A stretch of DNA of 64,000 nt. It comes from Dryomyza anilis. Lineage: Eukaryota > Arthropoda > Insecta > Diptera > Dryomyzidae. Position numbers and translations under genes: made by a program. Below, piece by piece: positions 22,691-33,699 of this stretch. The notes below the pieces were generated by a model that did no database searches, was not told the origin of the DNA, and saw only the letters and a program-made list of their open reading frames with translations. The stretch spans positions 3,740,501-3,804,500 of the forward strand of contig OX638133.1 in assembly GCA_951804985.1 (NCBI GenBank), in the 5' to 3' direction. Numbering within the stretch: position 1 is the stretch's first letter; every line of letters starts with the position of its first letter.

Positions 22691-22829
22691 GACAAAAAAA
22701 AAGAGTTTTCGCTGCTTTACGACTAGATTATGTTAGTAAAAGACAAACAAATAAATAAATGAAAATTTTTCTAAACTTTACAACAAACTAATTAATTTAA
22801 TATCCAAAATTAGCTATAAACCAACACCT

Positions 22830-23445
22830 CGTATTGCTCAATACCTACTAAATCGAGTTCATTGATCCAGCGAAAGATCGGTCTCATAGCTGAGATAATG
22901 ATGAGACACGAATATGATTAACACACTCCAGTAGCACACATGAATTGTGCCAAATGGCACAGCATCCGTCCGCAACTCAACAAATCTTCATTCATTCATC
23001 GTTGGCTTAGTTCGTAAGGCAATACATTCATTGAATAACATGTTGGTGTTTGGAGCCATGATGTGCGGCGTTAGAAAGTTAGTGTTTATTTGTTGTTGGT
23101 TCGAGTAACAGTGCCGTGTGTCCAAATGTCTTGGGGCCATTTTAGCATAACTTTGGATGTTATTGTATGCGAATCTTTGCAGCGCGTGACAGGTTTTCAT
23201 TTCGTTTTGTTTATCTCAGCGTACGCGTCACGCAAATTTGCAACTTTTTTTTAATATTTCTCTGTTTTTTAACGTCACCTATATTTCGTACATATGGCTA
23301 GAGCTTTGTTTGTTTTTATGACTTCATTGGATTATTTTTAGGCAACCGATTGATTCTGCAAGTGGTTCACCTAGACCTGACTTGGGCTGGGTTTTGTTAT
23401 TGTTTTGTTTATTTCTTTTTTGTTTGCTGACCTTGAAACTGTGTA
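22830..23445. repeat. Old tandem-unit flank, copy 2 of 3
   Basis: Downstream flank of Kunitz gene 2, closely similar to 28735-29385 and more distantly to 16726-17335. No gene inside; the frame at 22988-23200 overlaps only repeat sequence. Confidence 0.75.
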
Positions 23446-23628
23446 AATTTGTTGGCTATATGCGAAAATATCTTTTGTAAGTCTAATGAATTAAAAAAAA
23501 AGTCGCATGGTTGGCAGTTTTTGATTTCTTTTATATATCTCAACATGTTGAGTTGGGGTAGGCCTGCAATTTTGCTATTTCTACATTTTAAAGATAGTTG
23601 CTATCCTTTTTTTATAAATATTTACTTA

Positions 23629-23795
23629 GATCCACAGTCCTCAGACAGACTACATCTATTGTACTGTGGAATCTATTCTCTATGGTTTGTGGTTGGTTAA
23701 TATCACCACGAGCGCCTATGCCCTAGACGCGATTCGAACTCGAGAACTTTAGAATGCAAGTCAGTGCACATACCGCTGGGCTGCTGAGGCTGGAT
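23629..23795 (-). mobile_element. SINE family 1, degraded copy
   Basis: The minus strand keeps the B box (GAGTTCGAATCGC), the GGCGCTCGTGGTGATATTAA body and ATAGATTCCACAGTACAAT. It has lost a clear poly(A) tail. The same insertion is present in the third unit, so it predates the 5.9 kb duplication. Confidence 0.8.
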
Positions 23796-24263
23796 ACTTT
23801 ATACAATTTAAAAAATAAATTTATTATACAGATAACATTTATAATCAGGAATATCTTAATACATAATCGTTTTTGCCAGGTTTGTATTCCATTTTTTTTA
23901 GGTATTTCCAATCTGAAATTGACGGTGTTCAAAAAACTATTTGAAAATATTTGACTTAAAATATTCTTTTTGTAAAAATAAAATAAAATTGAATTTTTTG
24001 TTTTTAAATAGTATATTTAAAATGCTTATAATAAATATTTAATTAATTGCGTACTATCTATACAAATATATTTGGTTTGGCACATTCTGCGTCTTAAAAA
24101 TTTATCACATAACTTAAAATACAGGTTGAGCTTAAAAATAATTATGAACGAAAAGGATTTACATTCAATTAATGTAAATACATTAAAGAAAGTAAATGAA
24201 GATGAATAAAAGCCTTCTACTGGTAACATTAGTAATAGGTGCCGAATTTGTTCGTCTGACATC

Positions 24264-24602
24264 CTACATGCCCTTGCAAATCCCCATGCACTGCTCGTAG
24301 CTGGAGAAGTTATTCTCGTTGCCATCGCAACCACCGAAATTGAACTCCTGACAGTCCTTCTTCGCCGGGTCGTAACGCCAGCGCGTTAACAGCGCACGAC
24401 AGACACCGCGTCGCAACGGCATGTGACAAAAGGTCTCCGGCGCAAGACGACTAGAGACGGGTACATCGTCTAGTGACATGGCGTCGAAGAAGTCGCTAAC
24501 CTCGTCGTACAGATCCATGGGGCGGGCGCGTGCGGTCACCGCGAGCACACAGAGCAGCAACACCAATGAGACGAGCGTACTTTTCACACGGATATCTTGC
24601 AT
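24264..24602 (-). CDS. Secreted Kunitz inhibitor, gene 2: chimera of genes 1 and 3
   Basis: A single-exon gene for 112 residues with the same plan as its neighbours: signal peptide 1-26, acidic spacer, one Kunitz domain with cysteines 59, 68, 84, 92, 105, 109 and P1 Arg69. Residues 1-62, the 5' UTR and the promoter are identical or nearly so to gene 1, whereas the Kunitz domain from Leu63 to the end (RALLTRWRYD, QEFNFGGC, YEQCMGICKGM) is identical in protein to gene 3. The switch lies between the last gene-3-specific base (about 24415) and the first gene-1-specific base (24429). This is what unequal crossing-over between genes 1 and 3 would produce. The frame is intact and the inhibitor probably functional, with gene 1 expression signals and the gene 3 inhibitory loop. 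Confidence 0.92.
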   Translation of the reverse strand: MQDIRVKSTLVSLVLLLCVLAVTARARPMDLYDEVSDFFDAMSLDDVPVSSRLAPETFCHMPLRRGVCRALLTRWRYDPAKKDCQEFNFGGCDGNENNFSSYEQCMGICKGM

Positions 24603-24739
24603 TTTTTTATGTACGGAATGTTTTTTGCTTCTTAAAGTAGATTTAGCACAATTTCACACACTAACGATTTTTTATTTTTTTTAGCAATTGTTTTTTTTTT
24701 TGTGCACTTGAGTTATTTCTCGTTTGTTGTCTGTTTAGT

Positions 24740-24776
24740 GACTGAGTTGGTTTTGCGAAAGCGCTTCGGTTTTATA
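24740..24776 (-). promoter_or_regulatory. Core promoter of Kunitz gene 2 (TATA plus initiator)
   Basis: TATAAAA on the minus strand at 24776-24770 and TCAGTC at 24745-24740, with the same spacing as gene 1. The sequence around it is the gene 1 version. Confidence 0.75.
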
Positions 24777-25101
24777 CGAGTTGCCAATTTCATGCGATGT
24801 TCGCGGTGACTCCCTCGGCCACCGTTGGGTTGGTCGGTCGGTCGCTAGGTGGACGGTTGATCGCGCATTCGAGTAATTTGGTTCTCTGGAAACTTCGCTG
24901 TACTCATTTCTGTGAATTTCTCTATGTGTCTGTCGTCTGCACATGCGCCTATGTCTCTGCAACATTGCCTAATGTTGCTGCTGCAATTTTCATTGGGGGA
25001 GTCAATATGCAGTTGAATGTTTCAATTTATTTTCGTACACAGAAACAAATTTTTGTTCTTGAATCGTGTTCATAAATATGTTCATAAAAGCTATATACAT
25101 A

Positions 25102-25317
25102 CACTCCGAAAAAACATACCATAAAATTAATAGTTTTTAGTATTAAATCAATAGGATATTTGTCAGATAAACTATTAACTCATTCTGTGAATCCTATTAA
25201 ATGCTACAAAATGCTATAAAATTTATTTGAGTTTGTATGAAAATATTTTTTATTTGTATACTATTAAATCAATAACTGTCCTATTGACAAATTTTTTATG
25301 AGTTTTTTTTATGAGTG
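25102..25317. mobile_element. MITE with CACTC ends, copy 3
   Basis: Duplicate of 19198-19413, carried in the 5.9 kb duplication. Confidence 0.65.
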
Positions 25318-26403
25318 TACATATATTTTTGGTCGACTATTATTTAAAATGCAGGTATTGAAATGGATATGCTAAGCTCTGGTAACTATATTGTTCAAAT
25401 CATGACATACTTTAAATCTATGTTCTCGAGACAAATTTTAATTTCGGCAACTAGAGGATATCCGCCATATATTATGATTCTAAACATTTCAAAAAGTTTT
25501 GCTAGGCAATATTTAACATAAGACTTCTAGTCCACACTTGCCCAGAAGGAATAGTTTAGCTGAACGTTGAATTCTAACAATGAAACATTTTTTAGTCACG
25601 TGCGAGAAGGTACTCATTCTTATGTGTACCATTTGACGTAAAGAACAAAATCCACAATATTTATAAAATAGATGAATTATTCATGAATAACGTCAAATAG
25701 TTTATCAAGCAAATCTTTTATTAATATGAAAGGTAATAAATGTACAATTTGGTCCGATAGATTTTGCATAAAAAACTCGAATGTCGCAAAAAATCGCAAC
25801 TTTTTTTATCAAATTCTAAAAATATACGATTTATTGAATCTTGAAAAAAGTGTGTTTACTATGCATAATTGTTTTCAACTTTGTAAACATTCATAAAGTT
25901 AAAAGTATTGTTAAGTGTTGATATTTTATTTTTACCATCTAATATTTTTAAATGCTAAACATATAGCTATGCTTTAAATACGAAAATAAAAAGATGATTT
26001 AAATATTGCTTATTAAAACAGAATAAGAATCAAAAACTAAGCGAGAATAAGATATGGTATGCGGAATAAGTAATTTTAAAACTTTAATTTTTGCATCGTT
26101 TTTACGAGTCTTAAGTAATTTAGTATATTTTATATACATATATATTCCTCTTATTTTATTTTCCGTTTTTGATGAATAATTAATCGTCTTAAAAATGCTC
26201 AATTTGGGCGGTAAACCGGCAACTTTAACATGAGGTTTTTTTTTTTTTTTACAAATTAACCAACGCTCAGGGGATGCCCCCTATTAATGCAATGCACAGT
26301 GTTGATCGTAAGAAGGGATGATAGGTTAAATGGAGGGGGGAAAGATGGAGTGTTGTCGGTGAATGTTTGTTTTGAACTTGCCAATATCAAAAATGTCGGA
26401 TTT

Positions 26404-26644
26404 GTTCCACAAACGTGTCGTGCGACTGAAGAACGAATTCTCTCTGCGTGGTTCTGTTGAGAGTCGAGTGGACTACGAAGGGGTGGGCTTGGTTTGATGC
26501 CCGAGTAGAACGAGAAAACACACGACCTGGTGGAATCAGGCCACGTATTTCACTCCAACACTTACCGTTGTAATACCTATAAAACAGGCTTACACACCCA
26601 ACGGTCCTTCGGTGCTCAAGAGAACCAATGTAAGATGAGATGTC
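26404..26644 (-). pseudogene. Non-LTR ORF2 C-terminal fragment, duplicated copy
   Basis: Same fragment as at 20500-20740, carried in the 5.9 kb duplication. Confidence 0.75.
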
Positions 26645-26684
26645 CGGTATTCAATAAAAAAATATACACTTACCGAATCATTCG

Positions 26685-26874
26685 GTTGAGGCAACAACCT
26701 CTTAATTAGGTTGTGGGAACCTCCAAGTCGATGAGTATTAGGTTGTGGCAACCTCCAAATTGGTGATCATGAGGTTGTGGCAACCTCCAAATCAATGATC
26801 ATGATGCTGTTGAACCTCCAAGTCGGTAACCATGAGGCTGTCACAACATCCTAGTCGTTGAGGATGAGGTTTTT
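26685..26874. repeat. Tandem hairpin repeat, duplicated copy
   Basis: Copy of 20781-20970 with the same unit order. Confidence 0.7.
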
Positions 26875-28171
26875 TAAACCTCCAATTGATATTTTATTTT
26901 AACAACTTTATTTTAACAACGTTATTTATGTACTATTACTATGTACGTAAAATATTCTATATGTATTATAGATACGAAAACATGTCGTGCACACAATTTC
27001 AAAAAGTATTTCTACTAATTTATGTTCCCAAAAAAAATTAAAAAACAATTTCCATTGGCATATATGGTCACATATTTTTTATTCATATTATCACTATTTA
27101 AAAAGCAATTTGTATTGAATTCATTCATTATGTTATTAATATTCATACATTTATTTCGCATTTTTACTTAATTAATGAATTTCCTATTGTTTGCGAGTTG
27201 TGAAAATGTTTTACGTTTATTTAATTCTGCATATATCCATAATTGTTTGCAAGAAACTGGCAACCGAACTGCTGATAGACATGAGGTTGCCGTTTGTCAT
27301 TTATTTAGTTGATACAATAACGTACTCAGTGACCGTAACAAATGCACAAACGTCAAGTTTTTGCTGGATGATAAATGCAATCATGAGATTACGACAACCG
27401 AACGTGCAGTTGCGCGGACTAATATTTCGGTGCATTTTAATGACATGAGGTACCACAAATATATTTCGGTTGCAACACTGATACGTTGGTTCAATTAACC
27501 TCATGCCAAAAGAGGATTTTTCTGTGTGTACATGTATTTTTGTTATTTAAATATATTTTTAATTCTTTTTTGTTTATACTTTTTTATATATTTTAAATTT
27601 TAGTTATTTTATTTTACACTTACATTAAATTTATTTTTCCTTTTCGTAATGCATTTACATTTCACTAATAATTCCACCTTTGTATGCGTGCATTATAATT
27701 TCTTAGAAGATATACTGTATTTTTAGCAATTATGTTTAGAAAAAAAGTTGTCGAATTATAGACGCATTAGTTGCAGCATGGTAAATAAGTCTCGTGACTA
27801 TGGCGCCACCTAGTGCCTTTTGACTTCATAATCGACATTCTTTGCATGGATACAAACCTTTAAAACTATCACAGAACTGGTCTTCAATATCAAGGCCTCA
27901 GTCGGTACCAATACGAATTGTCTCCTTGTGACAAGTCCTCTTTTCACCAGTCACGTAATTTAAGAGCAATTGACACCTTTTTCCTGCAGGAAAGTGATCG
28001 GTTACCATTGCATAATTGACCGATTATGCCCACTTCAATATCCATATTAGGTATAGAAGGTATATAAGTAAAATAAGTAGTTTTTTGATCAAACTGTTCT
28101 AGTTGTCTTGTAATCGTGATTTCAACAGACATACAGACGGGCAACGCTAAATCGACTCAGATACCCATGCA

Positions 28172-28590
28172 GAGAAACCGATTACACGACAAGATTCAGG
28201 AACCTTTAAGGGTTAAGATGTGAAAATATGGACAAGTTGGTAACTCTGGAAGTTCCTTTTTTGATCCGTTTTTCAAGGTGATATGTTATAATTTTGATGA
28301 ATGAGTCACGTTTGTCGGGTTTTCACGATAATTCACGAACGTGATTTTTCACAGAGAAACCGATTATACGACAAGATTCAGCAACCTTTAGGGGTTAAGA
28401 TGTAAAAATATGGACAAGTTGGCAACTCTGGAAGTTCCATTTTTGATCCGTTTTTCAAGGTGATATGTTATAATTTTGATAAATGAGTCACGTTTGAGCG
28501 ATTTTCACGATAATTCACGAACGTGATTTTTCACAGAGAAACCGATTACACGACAAGATTCAGCAACCTTTAAGGGTTAATCACTCTTAG
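28172..28590. repeat. Tandem repeat of about 180 bp, duplicated copy
   Basis: Copy of 22268-22690; the first two units carry several substitutions relative to it, for example CGTTTGTCGGGT versus CGTTTGAGCGGT. Confidence 0.8.
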
Positions 28591-28734
28591 TGTATGACAA
28601 AAAAAAGAGTTTTCGCTGCTTTACCACTAAATTATGATAGTAAAAAACAAACAAATAAATAAATGAAAAATGTTCTAAGCTTTACAACAAACTAATTAAT
28701 TTAATATCCAAAATTAGCTATAAACCAACACCTC

Positions 28735-29385
28735 GTATTACTCAATACCTATTAAACCGAGTTCATTGATCCAGCCAAAGATCGATCTCGTAGCTGAGAT
28801 AATGATGAGACACGAATATGATTAACACACTCCAGTAGCACACATGAATTGTGCCAAATGGCACAGCATCCGTCCGCACCTCAACAAATCTTCATTCATT
28901 ATTTCATCGTTGGCTTAGTTCGTAAGGCAATCCATTCATTGAATAACAAGTTGGTGTTTGGAGCCATGATGTGCGGCGTTAGAAAGTTAGTGTTTATTTG
29001 TTGTTGGTTCGAGTAACAGTGCCGTGGGTCCAAAAGTCTTGGGGCCATTTTAGCATAACTTTGGATGTTATTGTATGCGAATCTTTGCAGCGCGTGACAG
29101 GTTTTCATTTCGTTTTGTTTATCTCAGCGTACGCGTCAAGCAAATTTTGCAACTTTTTTTTTAATATTTCTCTGTTTTTTAACGTCACCTATATTTTTTT
29201 TAAATTGGTCTCGTACATATGGCTAGAGCTTTGTTTGTTTTTATGACTTCATTGGATTATTTTTAGGCAACCGATTGATTCTGCAAGTGGTTCACCTAGA
29301 CCTGACTTGGGCTGTGTTTTGTTATTGTTTTGTTTATTTCTTTTTTGTTTGCTGACCTTGAAACTGTGTAAATTTGTTGGCTATA
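28735..29385. repeat. Old tandem-unit flank, copy 3 of 3
   Basis: Downstream flank of Kunitz gene 3, closely similar to 22830-23445. Confidence 0.75.
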
Positions 29386-29552
29386 TGCGAAAATATCTTT
29401 TGTAAGTCTAATGAATTAAAAAAAAATCGCATGGTTGGCAGTTTTTGATTTCTTTTATATATCTCAACATGTTGAGTTGGGGTTGGCCTGCAATTTTGCT
29501 ATTTCTACATTTTAAAGATAGTTGCTATCCTTTTTTTATAAATATTTACTTA

Positions 29553-29719
29553 GATTTACAGTCCTCAGACAGACTACATCTATTGTACTGTGGAATCTAT
29601 TCTCTATGGTTTGTGGTTGGTTAATATCACCACGAGCGCCTATGCCCTAGACGCGATTCGAACTCGAGAACTTTAGAATGCAAGTCAGTGCACATACCGC
29701 TGGGCTGCTGAGGCTGGAT
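29553..29719 (-). mobile_element. SINE family 1, degraded copy in third unit
   Basis: Near-identical to 23629-23795 with the same truncation, so it is a product of segmental duplication rather than a separate insertion. Confidence 0.8.
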
Positions 29720-30194
29720 ACTTTGTACAATTTAAAAAATAAATTTATTATACAGATAACATTTATAATCAGGAATATCTTAATACATAATCATTTTTGC
29801 CAGCTTTGTATTCCATTTTTTTTAGGTATTTCCAATCTGAAATTGACGGTGTTCAAAAAACTATTTGAAAATTTTAAGTTGAAAAACGTAAAATATTCTT
29901 ATTGTAAAAATAAAATAAAACTGAATTTTTTGTTTTAAAATAGTATATTTAAAATGCTTATAATAAATAATTAATTTGTTGCGTACTATCTATACAAATA
30001 TATTTGGTTTGGCACATTCTGCGTCTTAAAAATTTATCACATAACTTAAAACATAGGTTGAGCTTAAAAATAGCTATGAACGAAAAGGATTTACATTCAA
30101 TTAATGTAAATACATTAAAAAATTCAATGAAGATGAATAAAAGCCTTCTACTGGTAACATTAGTAATAGCTGCCGAATTTGTTCGTCTGACATC

Positions 30195-30536
30195 CTACAT
30201 TCCCTTGCAGATCCCCATGCACTGCTCGTAGCTCGAGAAGTTATTCTCGTTGCCATCGCAACCACCGAAATTGAACTCCTGACAGTCCTTCTTCGCCGGG
30301 TCGTAACGCCAGCGCGTTAACAGCGCACGACAGACACCGCGTCGCAACGGCATGTGACAGAGGATTTCCGGCGCAAGGCTACTAGGAGACGCGTACATAT
30401 TCCGTGGAAAATATTCCGGTGTATCGTCGTCGCGTATTACGATCACATCATTCGAGCGGGCGCGTGCAGTCCCCACTAGCACGCAGAGCAACAACGCCAA
30501 TGAGACGAGCGCAATTTTCACACGGTACTCTTGCAT
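30195..30536 (-). CDS. Secreted single-domain Kunitz protease inhibitor, gene 3
   Basis: A single-exon gene for 113 residues: signal peptide about 1-26 (MQEYRVKIALVSLALLLCVL start), a spacer that differs from genes 1 and 2 (acidic DDDTPEYF, then NMYASPSSLAPE), and one Kunitz domain with cysteines at 60, 69, 85, 93, 106 and 110 and P1 Arg70. The domain is identical in protein to gene 2. Differences from gene 1 include positions P3' and P4' of the inhibitory loop (Leu-Thr instead of Ile-Pro), which could alter protease preference. The core promoter is conserved although the 5' UTR and more distal sequence have diverged. Confidence 0.92.
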   Translation of the reverse strand: MQEYRVKIALVSLALLLCVLVGTARARSNDVIVIRDDDTPEYFPRNMYASPSSLAPEILCHMPLRRGVCRALLTRWRYDPAKKDCQEFNFGGCDGNENNFSSYEQCMGICKGM

Positions 30537-30669
30537 TTTCTTGAAGCTACGATTATTTTATATTTTTCTTAGAGATTTTACAATCTACACAATTTGAAAC
30601 ACTAACGAATTTGATTAATAAACTTTTGTTTTTGCACTAGAGTTATTGCTCGACTGTTGTCTGTATAGT

Positions 30670-30716
30670 GACTGAGTTGGTTTTGCGAAAGCGCTTCGGT
30701 TTTATACGAGTTGCCA
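30670..30716 (-). promoter_or_regulatory. Core promoter of Kunitz gene 3 (TATA plus initiator)
   Basis: TATAAAA at 30716-30710 and TCAGTC at 30675-30670 on the minus strand, with an approximately 60-bp block around them nearly identical to genes 1 and 2. Flanking sequence on both sides is diverged, which suggests that this block is under constraint. Confidence 0.75.
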
Positions 30717-30779
30717 ATTTCACACAATGCTCACCGTGACTCCGTCGGCCGCTGATGAATGAATAGTTGGTTGATTGTT

Positions 30780-31380
30780 AGCAGGTGATCGGTTGATCGG
30801 GTATTTGTCTTGTTGGCGAATTAATGTAGTTAAATCTAGAAACTTCAATGAACACATTTCGGTTAACAATCTTTTCTAGGCGCTGCAACATATACAAATG
30901 TTGCTGTTACATTGTTGCTGCTGGACATCAATTTGCTGTAAAAATTTTTAAGTTATTTGCGAAATTAGGGAGTTAAAACGATAGTAAGTAAAGCTAATAT
31001 TACAATTAACCCTGGTACTAAAATCTAAAATTATTTACAACGAATTTTATTAACATTCCCATTTATAAATTTTTCGTGATACAAACGCCACCATTTACAC
31101 CGATCACAGTAGTAATTAAAATCAATTGATTAACATTATTTGACATCTGTATGATCAGTAGGGGGATCCAATATCAAAAAACGTCAATTTTGTGATATTT
31201 CGTTTTTTCAAAAAATAATTTTTGTGCTAAATTCTTTAAAATAGGCACAGAAAAAAGTAAGTCCGTGGTTGTTGTATTGTCTATTGGCTTTTTTAATTTT
31301 GTATTTTTTTATTTTGAAGTGCGGGTCACTAGGAGTTCCACTAAACAGTTCCGGAAAATAGAAGAATAGGTATGTTGTTT
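30780..31380. other. Intergenic sequence upstream of Kunitz gene 3
   Basis: No gene or repeat recognised. Confidence 0.4.
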
Positions 31381-31385
31381 GTAGC

Positions 31386-31590
31386 GCCGGTAGCTCAGTG
31401 GTTAGAGTGCTTGGACTGCGAGCCGAAAGGTCCTATGTGCAAATCTGGACGGGGACCAACAACATCTATTCCTAGAAAACGTAATTCTACACCGCGCTAC
31501 CTCCCTGCAGACAATGAAAAACATACGAGAGTAAGAAAAGCTCTCATCCCGCCGCCGCACAGTGGGTCAGAAAGTACCAAAAGTTGGCGA
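31386..31590 (+). mobile_element. tRNA-derived SINE (family 2), 3'-shortened copy
   Basis: The head GCCGGTAGCTCAGTGGTTAG (A box) and GGACTGCGAGCCGAAAGGTC match the full-length copy at 52201-52482; the B box is mutated (GTGCAAATC). The body shares CCGCGCTACCTC and ACGAGAGTAA. The frame at 31372-31623 crosses it and is not a gene. Confidence 0.75.
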
Positions 31591-32151
31591 AAATCTCGAA
31601 TTATAGTATTTTTCGAAAAATAGGTGTGAGTATTGACTAATATTATATAAAAATTTAATTATCAACATTTAGAAGTCCATTATTAAAAGTAGACGGGGTA
31701 CCACCATATAACAGAAATGATTAAATTAATATATGTTGGGAATAACGGCAGCTTCAGTGATGAAACTTCATAGTAAAATGTCAAAATTTCATCTTGATTG
31801 GACAAGTGGTACCTACATAACAAAAAATTGCTTAAATTGTTATTATTACCTATTATAAATGGTCGATCGCTAAAATGTTTTTAACTAGGAAAAGGCAAAA
31901 AAAAAAGCAAATATTTTGAAAAGTTTAATACGTGTACTAAGTAACAATATAACCAGTTTTGCCGGAGCGTGCCCAGATCGCTTTTATTTTCACCTTTGTA
32001 AATGAAAAATAATTAATAAAAAAAACGTGAATTTACTCCAGAATTTTTTTTTCTAAATTATGAAAAAGTGTCAAAACAATAACATTGCAAAAGCTTTATA
32101 AATACCAGATGTAAATGGCTGCAGTTCAAAAAAAATAGTGTTCATGGTTTT
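31591..32151. other. AT-rich intergenic sequence
   Basis: Nothing recognised. Confidence 0.4.
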
Positions 32152-32159
32152 TAAAATAA

Positions 32160-32452
32160 TAATAGCTTGGCACTACAGTCCTATAAGAACTTAGGCCGAG
32201 CTCTCTCACCATTTTTAGCTGTGCGTGTTATATTTGTACTCAAAGTGGTGGGACCTATAGTTTATTGCCGAATCCGAACGGCGGGTGAGAGCTTTTCATA
32301 GGCAATGTTTTACTCTCGTAGTTTTGCCATTTACTGCCGAGAGGTAACATATAAAAATGTTTCTATGAAAATATGTTGTTAGCCCCAGTCCAGGTTTGAA
32401 CCGGGACCTCTCGGCTCGCAGTCCAACGCACTAACCACTGAGCTTCCGCGGC
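32160..32452 (-). mobile_element. SINE family 2, near full length
   Basis: The minus strand has the head AGCCGCGGAAGCTCAGTGGT, a B box in GGTTCAAACC, the body with CTCTCGGCAGTAAATGGCAA and the tail GTGCCAAGCTATTATTATT. Candidate target duplications TAAAATAA are at 32152-32159 and 32453-32460. Confidence 0.8.
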
Positions 32453-32644
32453 TAAAATAAACATTTAAAAAACTAGAAATTTGCCAATATTTTTTATGGC
32501 AAATTGTCCGTGTTTGAGAAAGTGAGGAGAAAATGTTGATATATTTGACGTAAATTGAATAATGCCACATTGGAGGCAATTTTATTTACTATACAATGAT
32601 AAAAATAGTGCCTGAGATCAATATAACTTGAGCTGGTTTCGCCA

Positions 32645-32776
32645 ACTTTAGGTACTCGCTGCCTCACTGTTCGCCGTTCGGATTCGGCATTAAACTGTTG
32701 GTCACTCCTCTCTGGGTACAAATATAACACTCACATCTCAAATGGTATGAAAGCTCCTTCAGGACTGTAGCGTCAA
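32645..32776 (+). mobile_element. SINE family 2, 3' half
   Basis: It contains TCGCCGTTCGGATTCGGCA, GGGTACAAATATAACACTCA and AGGACTGTAGCGTCAAA, matching the 3' half of the family. The tRNA-like head is absent. Confidence 0.65.
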
Positions 32777-32825
32777 ATTACACTAGACAACAAGTGGAGG
32801 ACTTTTTTTAATTATCCACGATGTT

Positions 32826-33406
32826 AGTATGATTTTCTGATGGACTTCAATATCTAATCACTACCTCTTACTCAGTTTTTTCAGATTGCCTCAAGTTTTT
32901 TAGTCATTACGTAATACATATATATTTATGGTAATTATTGTGTTTTTGTACATATTTTGGACTTTAACTTTTTACAAATTTGAGTGGCTTTTTTCCTTTC
33001 CTTTTCTATTCCTTTTGTATTCTATTGAGACAGATTTGTAAAAACCAAATAAGAGAAATCATAGGATTCTGGATCTAGTTTCACAAATAATATATAATTT
33101 TATTGAATTATGAAAAATATGTTATGCATTAAATGTACACTTTAAAATAAATATTTTTAGTGTTTGACTGGTCATAACTTCGGTTAGATTAATCCGAATT
33201 TCATGTAGTTTATTTCAAAACATTAGCTGAAGTATTCTCAATGAAATACAAAAAAAAATGTGATCGAAAAATCAAAACTCAAAATGTGATCGAAAACTCA
33301 ACACCATATATTTGTTTTACGTAATAATTCAAAAACTTGAGGCAATCTGAAAAAACTGAGTAAAAGGCAATGATTAGAATCTGGACGTCCACTAGAAAAT
33401 CATACT
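32826..33406. mobile_element. TIR element with about 90-bp inverted ends
   Basis: The left arm (32826-32918, starting AGTATGATTTTCT) and the right arm (33315-33406, ending AGAAAATCATACT) are inverted copies; both contain AACTTGAGGCAATCTGAAAA (in inverse on the left). The centre of about 400 bp is non-coding. No target duplication is clear and the superfamily is not assigned. Confidence 0.7.
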
Positions 33407-33699
33407 TTGAATGCGTATATTTTATTTTGTTGTGCTGTGTTATTATTATTATTAATTTGTTTGGAATACTACTTTTGTAAAGTTATATAATGTTTGTATT
33501 CTAAAGGTAAAGTTCCTATTCTAAAGGCAGTAAGAATCAGCACCTCGTATTATATGAAGACATACTTATATTGCATGACCACAGTTGAATTTTTAATACG
33601 GCCATGATCGGGAATTTATCATTGTATTTTTGTGTAATGATACAAACTAGTTAACGAATTCAATAAATTAGTTTGCTCATCGAAAGATAAATATATTTT
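33407..33699. other. Intergenic AT-rich sequence
   Basis: A TTATTATTATTATTAA microsatellite near 33437. Nothing else seen. Confidence 0.4.

Larger units (their letters stand above)
18511..24418. repeat. 5.9 kb tandem duplication, copy 1
   Basis: This 5908 bp segment runs from inside Kunitz gene 1 to the equivalent point inside Kunitz gene 2, and is repeated immediately at 24419-30349. In the portion 18511-22260 I noticed only a few differences from copy 2 (for example a GGTC unit missing at 24838 and ATGAGGTCACAACA versus ATGAGGTACCACA at about 21540). From about 22260 to 24418 differences are several times more frequent. The junction falls in the common 10-mer GCATGTGACA. Confidence 0.9.
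24419..30349. repeat. 5.9 kb tandem duplication, copy 2
   Basis: This 5931 bp copy of 18511-24418 starts inside Kunitz gene 2 and ends at the equivalent point inside Kunitz gene 3. It carries the same MITE (25102-25317), retrotransposon fragment (26404-26644), hairpin repeats (about 26685-26874), 80-codon frame (27206-27448), 180-bp repeats (28172-28590) and SINE copy (29553-29719). Confidence 0.9.
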
